A stretch of DNA of 64,000 nucleotides from Nocardia uniformis NBRC 13702 (lineage in GTDB: Bacteria; Actinomycetota; Actinomycetes; Mycobacteriales; Mycobacteriaceae): NCBI RefSeq assembly GCF_001613345.1, contig NZ_BDCE01000093.1, forward strand, positions 32,227 through 96,226. The letters run 5' to 3'. The notes under the pieces were generated by a model that did not search any database, was not told the origin of the DNA, and saw only the letters and a list, made by a program, of their open reading frames with translations. Positions 57,762 through 64,000 of the stretch are shown in pieces (the first letter of the stretch is position 1; each line of letters opens with the position of its first letter). Both the position numbers and the translations under genes were made by a program.

Positions 57762-58166
57762 ATGTCGAAACCACTTCTCATCGTCGCGGCGGCCTACCTG
57801 GCGGTTATCGGCCTCGCACTACTGATCGTGCCGGTGCAGTTCGGCGTCGACGCGGTGCCCGAGGACGCCTCCGCCGAACTGATCGCTTTGCTGCGACTGC
57901 TCGGTGGACCGTTTCTCGGGATCGCGGTCCTGAACTGGATGTCACGCGACGCCGCACCCGCCACGATTCGCAATACCGTCATCCTGGCGAACCTGGTCGG
58001 TTTCGCGACCGTCGCGCTGAATGATGTATGGGGCGTATTCAGCGGCGACGCACGCGATCTCGCGAAGATGTTCCTCGTCGTGCATCTCGCGTTCACGGTC
58101 GCCTTCGCCGTCGCGTGGGTGCGCGCTCGCGGCACCGCCACCGACAGCGCCATCCGACATGGATAG
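57762..58166 (+). CDS. Four-helix membrane protein (DUF4345-like)
   Basis: 134 residues from ATG 57762; GGGAGTC precedes it, and an ATG at 57759 is adjacent. Four helices: PLLIVAAAYLAVIGLALLIV, IALLRLLGGPFLGIAVLNWM, TVILANLVGFATVALNDVWG and LVVHLAFTVAFAVAWVRARG. Topology and size fit the DUF4345-like small membrane proteins. Function unknown. It shares operator-like half-sites with the MerR gene 14 bp downstream, and both are on one strand. Confidence 0.65.
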   Translation: MSKPLLIVAAAYLAVIGLALLIVPVQFGVDAVPEDASAELIALLRLLGGPFLGIAVLNWMSRDAAPATIRNTVILANLVGFATVALNDVWGVFSGDARDLAKMFLVVHLAFTVAFAVAWVRARGTATDSAIRHG

Positions 58167-58177
58167 CTAGGCTATCC
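58161..58177. promoter_or_regulatory. GGATAGC-TAG-GCTATCC palindrome before MerR
   Basis: Perfect 7-bp arms with TAG in the centre, over the stop codon of the upstream gene and just before the MerR ATG. It fits autoregulation by the MerR protein. Confidence 0.6.
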
Positions 58178-58179
58178 GG

Positions 58180-58809
58180 ATGCGGATGGCGGAGTTGAGT
58201 CGAGAATCCGGGGTGGCCATCGCGACCATCAAGTACTACCAGCGCGAGGGCTTGCTGCCGCCCGGTGAACTGAGCAGTCCCAATCAGGCCCGCTACGGCG
58301 CCGAGCACGTCCGGCGACTGAAACTCGTTCGGGCACTGCTGGAAATCGGCGGGCTGCCCATTGCTGGTGTGCGGGAGGTGCTCGCCGGTATCGACGAACC
58401 GCGAACTTCCACCCATGACGTTCTCGGCGTGGTGCAGCACAGCCTGCCCGCTCTGCGGGCCGAGGCCGACGTGGCGGACCGGGCGTGGGCGATGGGCCTG
58501 ATCGAAGCGATGTGCGCCGAACGCGGATGGGAACCCCCGCCTGGTGCGCCGCTGATCGAGTCACTGGTGGGGGTGCTGTGCGCCTTCCGCACTGTCGGAC
58601 ACGAATGGGTACTCGACGCGCTCGGGCGCTACGCCGAATCCGCCGACCGGATCGCGGCGGCCGATATCGATGGCGTCGCCCGGTTGGGTACCACCGAGGC
58701 CATTGTCGAGGGCGCGGTCGTCGGCACCGTCCTGGGTGACGCGCTGCTGGCTACCCTGCGACGCGTCGCCCAGGCCGAGACCTCCCGACAACGCTTCGGG
58801 AACCAATAA
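58180..58809 (+). CDS. MerR-family regulator
   Basis: 209 residues from ATG 58180 (58186 also possible). HTH: MAELSRESGVAIATIKYYQR, EGLLPPGELSSPNQARYGAE, HVRRLKLVRALLEIGGLPIA, GVREVLAGID is the typical MerR N-terminus of ~75 residues. The ligand domain is long and helical without Cys metal motifs, so an organic effector is likely. Little 5' leader is available, because the operator ends 2 nt before the ATG. Confidence 0.85.
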   Translation: MRMAELSRESGVAIATIKYYQREGLLPPGELSSPNQARYGAEHVRRLKLVRALLEIGGLPIAGVREVLAGIDEPRTSTHDVLGVVQHSLPALRAEADVADRAWAMGLIEAMCAERGWEPPPGAPLIESLVGVLCAFRTVGHEWVLDALGRYAESADRIAAADIDGVARLGTTEAIVEGAVVGTVLGDALLATLRRVAQAETSRQRFGNQ

Positions 58810-58829
58810 TCCGGACCGCGGGATGACGG

Positions 58830-58874
58830 GGGCGGTGAGGGGTCACTGTCAGCAGAGGGCGGTGAGGATCACTG
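58830..58874. repeat. Imperfect direct repeat at the end of the MerR unit
   Basis: GGGCGGTGAGGGGTCACTG (58830-58848) and GGGCGGTGAGGATCACTG (58857-58874), 27 bp apart. The second copy covers the stop codon of the gene on the other strand at 58869. Confidence 0.5.
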
Positions 58875-59471
58875 CCCGGCGCGTTCCACCTTCTCCAGTT
58901 CGACCGCGCGGCGCATGACTTCGCGCGCCCGGGAGCGGTCACCGGCATAGTCGTAGGCGCGGGCCACGCGGTAGCAGGTGCGCCAATTGTCGGGATCGGC
59001 TTCCCATTCCGCCTTCATCTGCTCGAACAGCTGGTCGGCGGCGGGCCGTTCGATACGGCCGGACGGGCGGCGCGGGAGGTGCGAGGTATCGATTTCCCGG
59101 CCCTCCGCGGCCATACGGCGGGCCAGGCGTTGATGGTCGAGGGCGGCGCGGACCGAGGAGTAGACGATCCACACGCCGACGAGCGGGAGGATCAGCACAC
59201 CCACGCCGATACCCGCGGCGGCCAGGCCACCGGAAGTGATGAGGCCGAAGGCGATTCGGCCGAGCAGGATGAAGTAGAAGCCCAGCGCGACAACCAGGAA
59301 CGCGATCAGCGCGACAATGCGCAGCGAGCGCTGTCCGCCATCGCCCGAAGTGCTGTTCACAGCACCACCTCCTACGCCACCGGCCGCGCCGCCCGATGCG
59401 GCGGCGCTACCGGAATCGATCGCATCGCCGTTCGACGCGTCGTTCACCGACCCACCCGATGCGCCGTTCAC
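58869..59471 (-). CDS. Two-helix membrane protein with TPR-like C-terminus
   Basis: 200 residues from GTG 59471, overlapping the dapB stop by 4 nt. A Gly/Ser/Ala-rich N-terminus (~45 residues) leads to two membrane helices (LRIVALIAFLVVALGFYFIL, GGLAAAGIGVGVLILPLVGV) and a cytoplasmic helical tail (RPAADQLFEQMKAEWEADPD, NWRTCYRVARAYDYAGDRSR, AREVMRRAVELEKVE) like a single TPR. Homologues follow dapB in Nocardia-type genomes. The frame stays open upstream through dapB, but that part is a shadow. Confidence 0.75.
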   Translation of the reverse strand: MNGASGGSVNDASNGDAIDSGSAAASGGAAGGVGGGAVNSTSGDGGQRSLRIVALIAFLVVALGFYFILLGRIAFGLITSGGLAAAGIGVGVLILPLVGVWIVYSSVRAALDHQRLARRMAAEGREIDTSHLPRRPSGRIERPAADQLFEQMKAEWEADPDNWRTCYRVARAYDYAGDRSRAREVMRRAVELEKVERAGQ

Positions 59472-60223
59472 AGATCCAGCAGCGGGTCGATGCCCACGGT
59501 CAGGCCCGGACGGTGCGGGGTCTTGCGGACGCCGAGCAGGACGCCGGGGGCGAAGGAGCTGCGGTCGATCGAGTCGTGGCGAATGGTGAGGGTTTCGCCC
59601 TGGGTGCCGAAGAGCACCTCCTGGTGCGCGACCAGACCGGCGAGGCGCACCGAATGCACGCGCACCCCATCCACATCCGCGCCACGCGCACCCTCGAGTT
59701 CGGTGCTGGTGGCATCGGGGCTGCGGCCGACACCGGCCTTCTCCCGGGCGGCGGCGATGAGTCCGGCGGTACGGTAGGCGGTGCCCGACGGGGCGTCGGC
59801 CTTGTTCGGGTGATGCAGTTCGATCACCTCGACCGATTCGAACCAGCGCGCGGCCTGTTCGGCGAATCGCATGGACAGCACCGCGCCGATGGCGAAGTTC
59901 GGGGCGATGAGCACCCCGACCTCCGGATTCTGCCCCAGCCAGCCGCGCACCTGATCCAGGCGCTCGGCATCGAATCCGGTGGTCCCGACCACCGCGTGGA
60001 TGCCGTGCTCCACCAGCCACTGGAGATTGGACATCACCACATCGGGATGGGTGAAGTCGACGACCACCTCGGTTCCGGAGGTAGCGAATACGTCCATCGC
60101 GTCGCCCTTGTCGACCCGCGCGACCAACTCCAGATCCGCGGCCGCCTCGACGGCCGCGCAGATCGCCTGCCCGACCTTGCCCTGCGCCCCGAGCACACCC
60201 ACCCGGATCCGGTTCGTGGTCAC
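59468..60223 (-). CDS. dapB: 4-hydroxy-tetrahydrodipicolinate reductase
   Basis: 251 residues from GTG 60223 after GGAGAAAA. IRVGVLGAQGKVGQAICAAV (nucleotide loop), VVVDFTHPDVVMSNLQWLVE, GTTGFDAERLDQVRGWLGQN, LIAPNFAIGAVLSMRFAEQA and VIELHHPNKADAPSGTAYRT (catalytic HH and SGT) are the DapB hallmarks. It reduces the DapA product with NAD(P)H in lysine/DAP synthesis. The genes upstream are a toxin-antitoxin pair on the same strand; dapB has its own start region. Confidence 0.95.
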   Translation of the reverse strand: MTTNRIRVGVLGAQGKVGQAICAAVEAAADLELVARVDKGDAMDVFATSGTEVVVDFTHPDVVMSNLQWLVEHGIHAVVGTTGFDAERLDQVRGWLGQNPEVGVLIAPNFAIGAVLSMRFAEQAARWFESVEVIELHHPNKADAPSGTAYRTAGLIAAAREKAGVGRSPDATSTELEGARGADVDGVRVHSVRLAGLVAHQEVLFGTQGETLTIRHDSIDRSSFAPGVLLGVRKTPHRPGLTVGIDPLLDL

Positions 60224-60264
60224 CTTTTCTCCTTCGCCCATCGAATCAGCACTCGGTGCCGAGC

Positions 60265-60687
60265 CTACTGCGCCCACGGATTGACGATCGGCACCCCTGT
60301 CGCCTCGAAGTCACGGACATTGCGCGTCACCAATGTGAGCCCATGCGCTTCGGCGGTCGCCGCGAACAGGCCATCAATTGGATCAATGGACCGACCCAGC
60401 AGATCCGTGCGCGCCCGCATCCGACCCCAGGCTTGCGCGACGACCTCATCGATCGGCAGCAGTCGCCCCTCGAATCGACCCGACAGCTCGTCGGTCAACC
60501 ATCGCGCCAACCGTTCCTTGCGTCTGCCGTCCGCCAGACGATCCAAGCCCCTACGCAGCTCACCAAGGGTCATCACGCTCAGGTAGGTACGGTCCTCGTC
60601 GATGGCATCGAGCCATCCGACGAGCCCATGGTCAGGCCGCGGCTTGACCCACTCCGAGACAGCATTGGTGTCGAGCAGAAAGTTCAC
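60265..60687 (-). CDS. PIN-domain toxin (VapC type)
   Basis: 140 residues from ATG 60687. FLLDTNAVSEWVKPRPDHGL, SVMTLGELRRGLDRLADGRR and SIDPIDGLFAATAEAHGLTL, VTRNVRDFEATGVPIVNPW show the four acidic metal-binding residues of PIN ribonucleases (Asp6, Glu at GEL, Asp at PIDG, Asp at RDF). Toxic RNA cleavage is blocked by the partner antitoxin. It follows the antitoxin with a 4-nt overlap. The family name follows from the PIN fold; the target RNA is unknown. Confidence 0.88.
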   Translation of the reverse strand: MNFLLDTNAVSEWVKPRPDHGLVGWLDAIDEDRTYLSVMTLGELRRGLDRLADGRRKERLARWLTDELSGRFEGRLLPIDEVVAQAWGRMRARTDLLGRSIDPIDGLFAATAEAHGLTLVTRNVRDFEATGVPIVNPWAQ

Positions 60688-60971
60688 AGCACCACATCCC
60701 GATGCTGCGGGTCGCTGCGCTCACGTTCCACCACCAATCCCGAGTCACGTAGCGGAGATTCGGCGAAGAACTGCGCCAAGCTGCCCGCCCGCACGCTTTT
60801 TCGCCGCCACTCCTCTACCGGTACGACGACGGCAACTTCACGTCCACGTCTGCTGATCACCTGCGGTCCCTCCCTCTCCACCCTGTCGATCAGCTCGGAC
60901 AGCCTGGCCTTCGCCTCCCCCAGGGGCCAGACGAAGTCGACCCGATCCTCGGGTGCCTGATCTCCGGTCAT
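60684..60971 (-). CDS. Phd/YefM-type antitoxin
   Basis: 95 residues from ATG 60971 with GGAGG 8 nt before; a GTG at 60986 is also possible. WPLGEAKARLSELIDRVERE, GPQVISRRGREVAVVVPVEE, WRRKSVRAG is the Phd/YefM pattern (DNA-binding N-terminal fold), and the C-terminal helix (SLAQFFAESPLRDSG) should bind the toxin. The operator CTGACCA-12-TGGTCAG at 60986-61011 lies just upstream. Toxin and antitoxin genes are coupled (ATGA). Confidence 0.86.
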   Translation of the reverse strand: MTGDQAPEDRVDFVWPLGEAKARLSELIDRVEREGPQVISRRGREVAVVVPVEEWRRKSVRAGSLAQFFAESPLRDSGLVVERERSDPQHRDVVL

Positions 60972-60985
60972 CCGAACCACCTCCA

Positions 60986-61011
60986 CTGACCAATTTAGTC
61001 AAACTGGTCAG
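60986..61011. promoter_or_regulatory. Operator of the toxin-antitoxin pair
   Basis: Perfect 7-bp arms CTGACCA (60986-60992) and TGGTCAG (61005-61011) around an AT-rich 12 nt. It overlaps the end of the imine-reductase-like gene (stop at 60995). TA antitoxins normally repress through such sites. Confidence 0.65.
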
Positions 61012-61906
61012 CAACGTCCATATCCGATCGGTATGGTTGGCGAATAATCTCGAACAATGCCGAAATACTGTGCTCGCGATGGCCGTCCGCGACCGCGCGG
61101 CGCAGCAGGTCGTGCATGGGTTCGTGCCAGGCCACGTCGATACCCGATTCGGCGAGCTCCTGATCGTCGTCGATCGCGTCGTGGAAGAGACCGACCGAGG
61201 AACCCGGGCGGGTGTAGTCGCGGTCGTCGATCTCATCGGCGAAGACCGGGAGGACGGACTCGATCATCTGGAGCCATTTGACGGCGTAGGGAACCATGGT
61301 GGCGGCTTGTATGCCGCGGGCGGAGAGCATGGCCGCGCCTTCGAAGAAGCCGATCAACGCGGGTAGCAGGGTCGCGCCGACGGCGGATTCGTAGAGGGCG
61401 GCCAGGTCCGGTTCCGCACCGAGGTGGACGAGGTCGCCGCCGAGCACCCTCAGGGTCGACGCGGATTCATCGAAGACGGCGCGGTCACCGCCGAAGTAGA
61501 GCAGGGTGTCGGGCTTTCCGACGGCGGCGGGCACATTCTTGATCGCCCCGCCCAGGTACCGGATGCCGTGTTCGGCCGCCCATGCCGCCATATCCCGCGC
61601 ACCGGACGGGGTGCCGCTATTGAGGGTGATGAGGGTCCGGCCGGTGAGCGCTTCGGCCGCCGGACCCAGCGCCGCCAGCGTTGTGGGGAAGGTCGAGAGA
61701 ATAGCGATGACAAGGGGACTCGCGGCAACGGCGTCCGCGATATCGGTCGATCGCATGGCACCGCGGTCGACGAGTCCCGCCGCCTTTTCCGGGGTGCGGT
61801 TCCAGACGGTGGTCGGATGTCCGGCGGCCAGAAATGCCTCGGCCAGGGCGGTTCCCATGGCACCCAGGCCCAGAATGGTCACCGGGGTACGCGCGATCTC
61901 GGTCAA
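60995..61906 (-). CDS. NAD(P)-dependent imine-reductase-like dehydrogenase
   Basis: 303 residues. VTILGLGAMGTALAEAFLAA is the Rossmann loop with the NADPH-type second-strand Asn-Arg pair (TVWNRTPEKA), then TLITLNSGTPSGARDMAAWA, YLGGAIKNVPAAVGKPDTLL and the single long C-terminal helix region (LYESAVGATLLPALIGFFEG, GIDVAWHEPMHDLLRRAVAD). This is the 6-phosphogluconate-dehydrogenase-like/imine reductase family. It reduces cyclic imines or beta-hydroxyacids; substrate unknown. Its 3' end runs into the TA operator. Confidence 0.84.
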   Translation of the reverse strand: MTEIARTPVTILGLGAMGTALAEAFLAAGHPTTVWNRTPEKAAGLVDRGAMRSTDIADAVAASPLVIAILSTFPTTLAALGPAAEALTGRTLITLNSGTPSGARDMAAWAAEHGIRYLGGAIKNVPAAVGKPDTLLYFGGDRAVFDESASTLRVLGGDLVHLGAEPDLAALYESAVGATLLPALIGFFEGAAMLSARGIQAATMVPYAVKWLQMIESVLPVFADEIDDRDYTRPGSSVGLFHDAIDDDQELAESGIDVAWHEPMHDLLRRAVADGHREHSISALFEIIRQPYRSDMDVADQFD

Positions 61907-62066
61907 AGTCCTTGCCTTTCGAGACGATTCGGCTGTGCCATCAGTCTCGAAGCGACCGCGCGGGTCCTCCAGTACGTACTTTTTCCGCCGGTACGCACCG
62001 TGCGGTAGGTGACGTGGTCACGCGTGCGGTACCCGACCGCGGTGTGAGCGGAGTCACCGTCGTCGA
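61907..62066. other. Intergenic region between imine-reductase-like and ADH genes
   Basis: 160 bp without a gene. It contains the 10-bp palindrome AGTACGTACT (61971-61980) and the imperfect pair TACGCAC...GTGCGGTA near 61995-62008. A HxlR/TetR-type site is possible, but the regulator is not in view. Confidence 0.35.
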
Positions 62067-63182
62067 TCAGTCGAACATGATGACCTGGCGCAGGGCGTGG
62101 CCGGAGGCCAGTTCGTCCATCCCGGTATTGATGTCCTCCAGGCGAATACGGGCGGAGATGAGGCGTTCCACCTGGAGGCTGCCCGCTCGCCACATGCGGA
62201 CGTACTCGGGGATATCGCGGGCGGGGACAGCGGAGCCGAGGTAGCTGCCGACAATGGAACGGCCCTGGGCGACCAGACCGAGGGGTGAAATGGTGGCGGT
62301 GGCGGTGGGCGCGGGGAGCCCGACCGTGACGGTGGTGCCGCCGGGAGCGGTTGCGGCGACGGCGGTTTCGAAGGCGCGAATATTGCCCGCGGCCTCGACG
62401 ACGATATCCGCCTGGATGCCCTGGTCGGCGATCTCGGCGGGGGTGTAGGCGGCGGTCGCGCCGAATTCGGTGGCCAGCTCGAGCTTTTCGGGGACGGTAT
62501 CGACGGCGATGACATCGCGGCCGGTGCCCTCGCGCAGCGCGGCGGCCACCAGTACGGCCGCCATACCGACGCCACCGAGGCCGACCACCATGATCCGGTC
62601 GGCGGGGCCCGGCTTCGCCGAATTCAACAGCGCCCCACCGCCGGTCAAGACGGCGCAGCCCAGGACGGCCGCCACATCCGGCGGCACGTCGTCGTCGACC
62701 GGCACCACCGAACGCCCATCCACCACGGCGTGCGTCGCGAAGGCGGATACGCCGAGGTGGTGATGTACCGGTGTGCCGTCGCGCAGCAGGCGCCGCCCAC
62801 CGCCGAGCAGCTCCCCCGCGTTATTGGCGAGGCTGCCCGGCAGGCACGGGGTGCGGCCATCGGTCGCACAGCCGGCGCACTCGCCGCAGCGCGGCAGGAA
62901 GGTCATGATCACTCGTTGGCCGACGGTGAATTCGCTATTTCCCGACCCGACCACCTCGATGCGACCGGCTGCCTCGTGCCCGAGCAGCATGGGTACCGGC
63001 CGCACCCGATTGCCGTCCACGACGGACAGATCCGAATGGCACAGTCCGGCTGCCTCGATACGCACCAGCAGCTCTCCCGGTCCGGGTTCGCCCAGGTCGA
63101 GCTCGCTCACGGTAATCGGCTCCGACGCCGAGTAGGGTGCCTGCGACCCGATCTGCTCCAGTACTGCGCCACGAATCCTCAT
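62067..63182 (-). CDS. Zinc-dependent alcohol dehydrogenase (class III-like)
   Basis: 371 residues from ATG 63182. AAGLCHSDLSVVDGNRVRPV contains the catalytic zinc Cys and PMLLGHEAAGRIEVVGSG the GHE. PRCGECAGCATDGRTPC is the structural zinc lobe with four Cys. Nucleotide loop: DRIMVVGLGGVGMAAVLVAA. Likely NAD(P)-dependent oxidation or reduction of an alcohol/aldehyde; the sequence is like class III or mycothiol-type Adh proteins, but no specificity residue can be assigned. Longer starts to 63362 are improbable. Confidence 0.88.
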   Translation of the reverse strand: MRIRGAVLEQIGSQAPYSASEPITVSELDLGEPGPGELLVRIEAAGLCHSDLSVVDGNRVRPVPMLLGHEAAGRIEVVGSGNSEFTVGQRVIMTFLPRCGECAGCATDGRTPCLPGSLANNAGELLGGGRRLLRDGTPVHHHLGVSAFATHAVVDGRSVVPVDDDVPPDVAAVLGCAVLTGGGALLNSAKPGPADRIMVVGLGGVGMAAVLVAAALREGTGRDVIAVDTVPEKLELATEFGATAAYTPAEIADQGIQADIVVEAAGNIRAFETAVAATAPGGTTVTVGLPAPTATATISPLGLVAQGRSIVGSYLGSAVPARDIPEYVRMWRAGSLQVERLISARIRLEDINTGMDELASGHALRQVIMFD

Positions 63183-63261
63183 GAGCCAGACCGTACCCTT
63201 TTGCCTCTTTCGGAACCTGCCGAAGCCTGATTCGATGAAGTGACCCAGACAGGAGCTCACT

Positions 63262-63915
63262 ATGAACGGCATCGAGGCCCGCAGCAGAGCGCTCAACCAT
63301 GTGGTGACCGATTTCTTCGGACAGGTCGCCCGCGCATACGACAGCCGCACATTGCAGCGCATCGTGTACCGGCCACCGCAGGATCAGGTGGTGACCGAAC
63401 TGCGCGCCGCCGGATCGCGGCGAATCGCCGATATCGGTTGCGGCACCGGCATTCTCACCTCCCGAATCGAACGGGAACTGCATCCGGAGGCCATTTACGG
63501 GGTCGATGCCTCCGAGGGCATGCTCGAGCGCGCACGCAAACGCTCCACGGGCGTGCGGTGGCTGCACGGACCGGCCGAGCAGCTGCCCTTCGAGGACGGC
63601 GCACTGGACGCGGTGGTCACGACCAGCGCATTCCACTTCTTCGACCATTCGGCGGCGCTCCGCGAATTCCACCGGGTCCTGGCACCCGGCGGACTGGTGG
63701 CCATCGCGACCGCCCATCCGTCGGGTGCCGCCGCGAACGCGTTTCAGCAGCTCACCCGCAGCCCCAAGTTCCCGGCACACGCGCCGTCCCCGCAGGAGAC
63801 CCGAAAGTTGCTGGAGCGGGCCGGTTTCGAGGTCGCCGATCAGCGCAAGGTACATCGGCCGCCGCTGCCGGAGTCCCTGGTACCGGATGTGATCACGGTG
63901 GCGCGCCGGCAGTAG
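63262..63915 (+). CDS. Class I SAM-dependent methyltransferase
   Basis: 217 residues from ATG 63262, GGAG before it. Motif I IADIGCGTGILTSRIE, motif II VDASEGMLERARKR, motif III with LPFEDGALDAVVTTSAFHFF, and LREFHRVLAPGGLVAIATAH (post-III) are typical of ubiquinone/menaquinone-type or small-molecule methyltransferases (Methyltransf_11). The substrate is not predictable. Divergent from the alcohol dehydrogenase gene; the 79-bp gap shows no operator. Confidence 0.86.
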   Translation: MNGIEARSRALNHVVTDFFGQVARAYDSRTLQRIVYRPPQDQVVTELRAAGSRRIADIGCGTGILTSRIERELHPEAIYGVDASEGMLERARKRSTGVRWLHGPAEQLPFEDGALDAVVTTSAFHFFDHSAALREFHRVLAPGGLVAIATAHPSGAAANAFQQLTRSPKFPAHAPSPQETRKLLERAGFEVADQRKVHRPPLPESLVPDVITVARRQ

Positions 63916-64000
63916 GGGGCTCGCGGTCAACTACTGGGGTTGATCGCGCCGCGTCGGCACGGGGCCCCGTTAGCCCCGTTATGCCCGTGTGTCTTTGGCC
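63916..64000. other. Window end
   Basis: 85 bp after the methyltransferase gene. A weak hairpin TCAAC-TACTGGG-GTTGA occurs near 63928-63944. No gene is recognisable before the edge. Confidence 0.4.

Noticed and set aside
59472..60020. Upstream extension of the TPR-like gene through dapB
   Set aside because: Overlaps the conserved dapB sequence; the GTG at 59471 gives a normal coupled start.
1..64000. CRISPR array, insertion sequence or integrase
   Set aside because: No regularly spaced repeats, no terminal inverted repeats with transposase and no recombinase motifs were found in either strand.

Overview
The window is high-GC actinobacterial DNA, most likely a Nocardiaceae chromosome (Nocardia or a close relative). 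From memory of the Mycobacterium tuberculosis map, the backbone follows Rv2738c to Rv2773c: DUF3046, an alanine-rich glycosyltransferase, the phage-shock genes pspM and pspA with clgR, pgsA, argA, an Rv2749-like YciI protein, ftsK, RNase J, dapA and, further on, dapB. Start codons, overlaps and codon use also fit this group.

Layout: (a) 1-1.6 kb, flavin/VOC genes divergent from a CGNR regulator. (b) 1.6-4.5 kb, DUF3046, glycosyltransferase, VOC and PIG-L deacetylase. (c) 4.7-9.2 kb, a complete sugar ABC importer with its ROK repressor. (d) 9.3-16.7 kb, oxidoreductase, truncated haemoglobin, and the conserved pspM-pspA-clgR-cinA-pgsA / argA block. (e) 16.8-36.8 kb, about 20 kb of accessory DNA lying between the Rv2749-like gene and ftsK, which are adjacent in M. 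tuberculosis. It holds a two-component system with a membrane multicopper oxidase, two unusual tRNA genes, gene remnants, an XRE/DUF397 regulatory cluster, a short-chain fatty acid transporter, an EF-hand protein, an acyl-CoA synthetase with its MarR regulator, a TetR cluster, a HTH-PfkB fusion and a four-gene roadblock operon. (f) 36.9-44.4 kb, ftsK, RNase J and dapA with two secreted proteins. (g) 44.6-51.5 kb, an RHH protein, a two-component operon with a third kinase-like subunit, flavodoxin, DUF1707 and a class A beta-lactamase. (h) 51.5-56.4 kb, a five-gene allantoin (purine) degradation operon. (i) 56.6-64 kb, msrA/msrB, a MerR unit, dapB, a VapBC-type toxin-antitoxin pair, an imine-reductase-like enzyme, a zinc alcohol dehydrogenase and a methyltransferase.

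Many operons show 4-nt stop/start overlaps (ATGA or GTGA), implying translational coupling: ABC permease/ATPase, HK/RR pairs, roadblock genes, rnj-dapA, all of the allantoin operon, msrA-msrB, dapB with its downstream gene, and the toxin-antitoxin pair. Regulators often sit beside clear inverted repeats, several with matching copies in front of the neighbouring gene (TetR, MerR, CGNR). The most interesting unexplained items are the four-gene roadblock/PATAN-like operon (34.8-36.8 kb), the HTH-PfkB fusion (31.7-33.1 kb), the class I tRNA with a CAG anticodon (21.5 kb) and the 10-bp-phased GAATC array over the XRE gene start (24.6 kb). No CRISPR array, rRNA, intact insertion sequence or integrase was seen.
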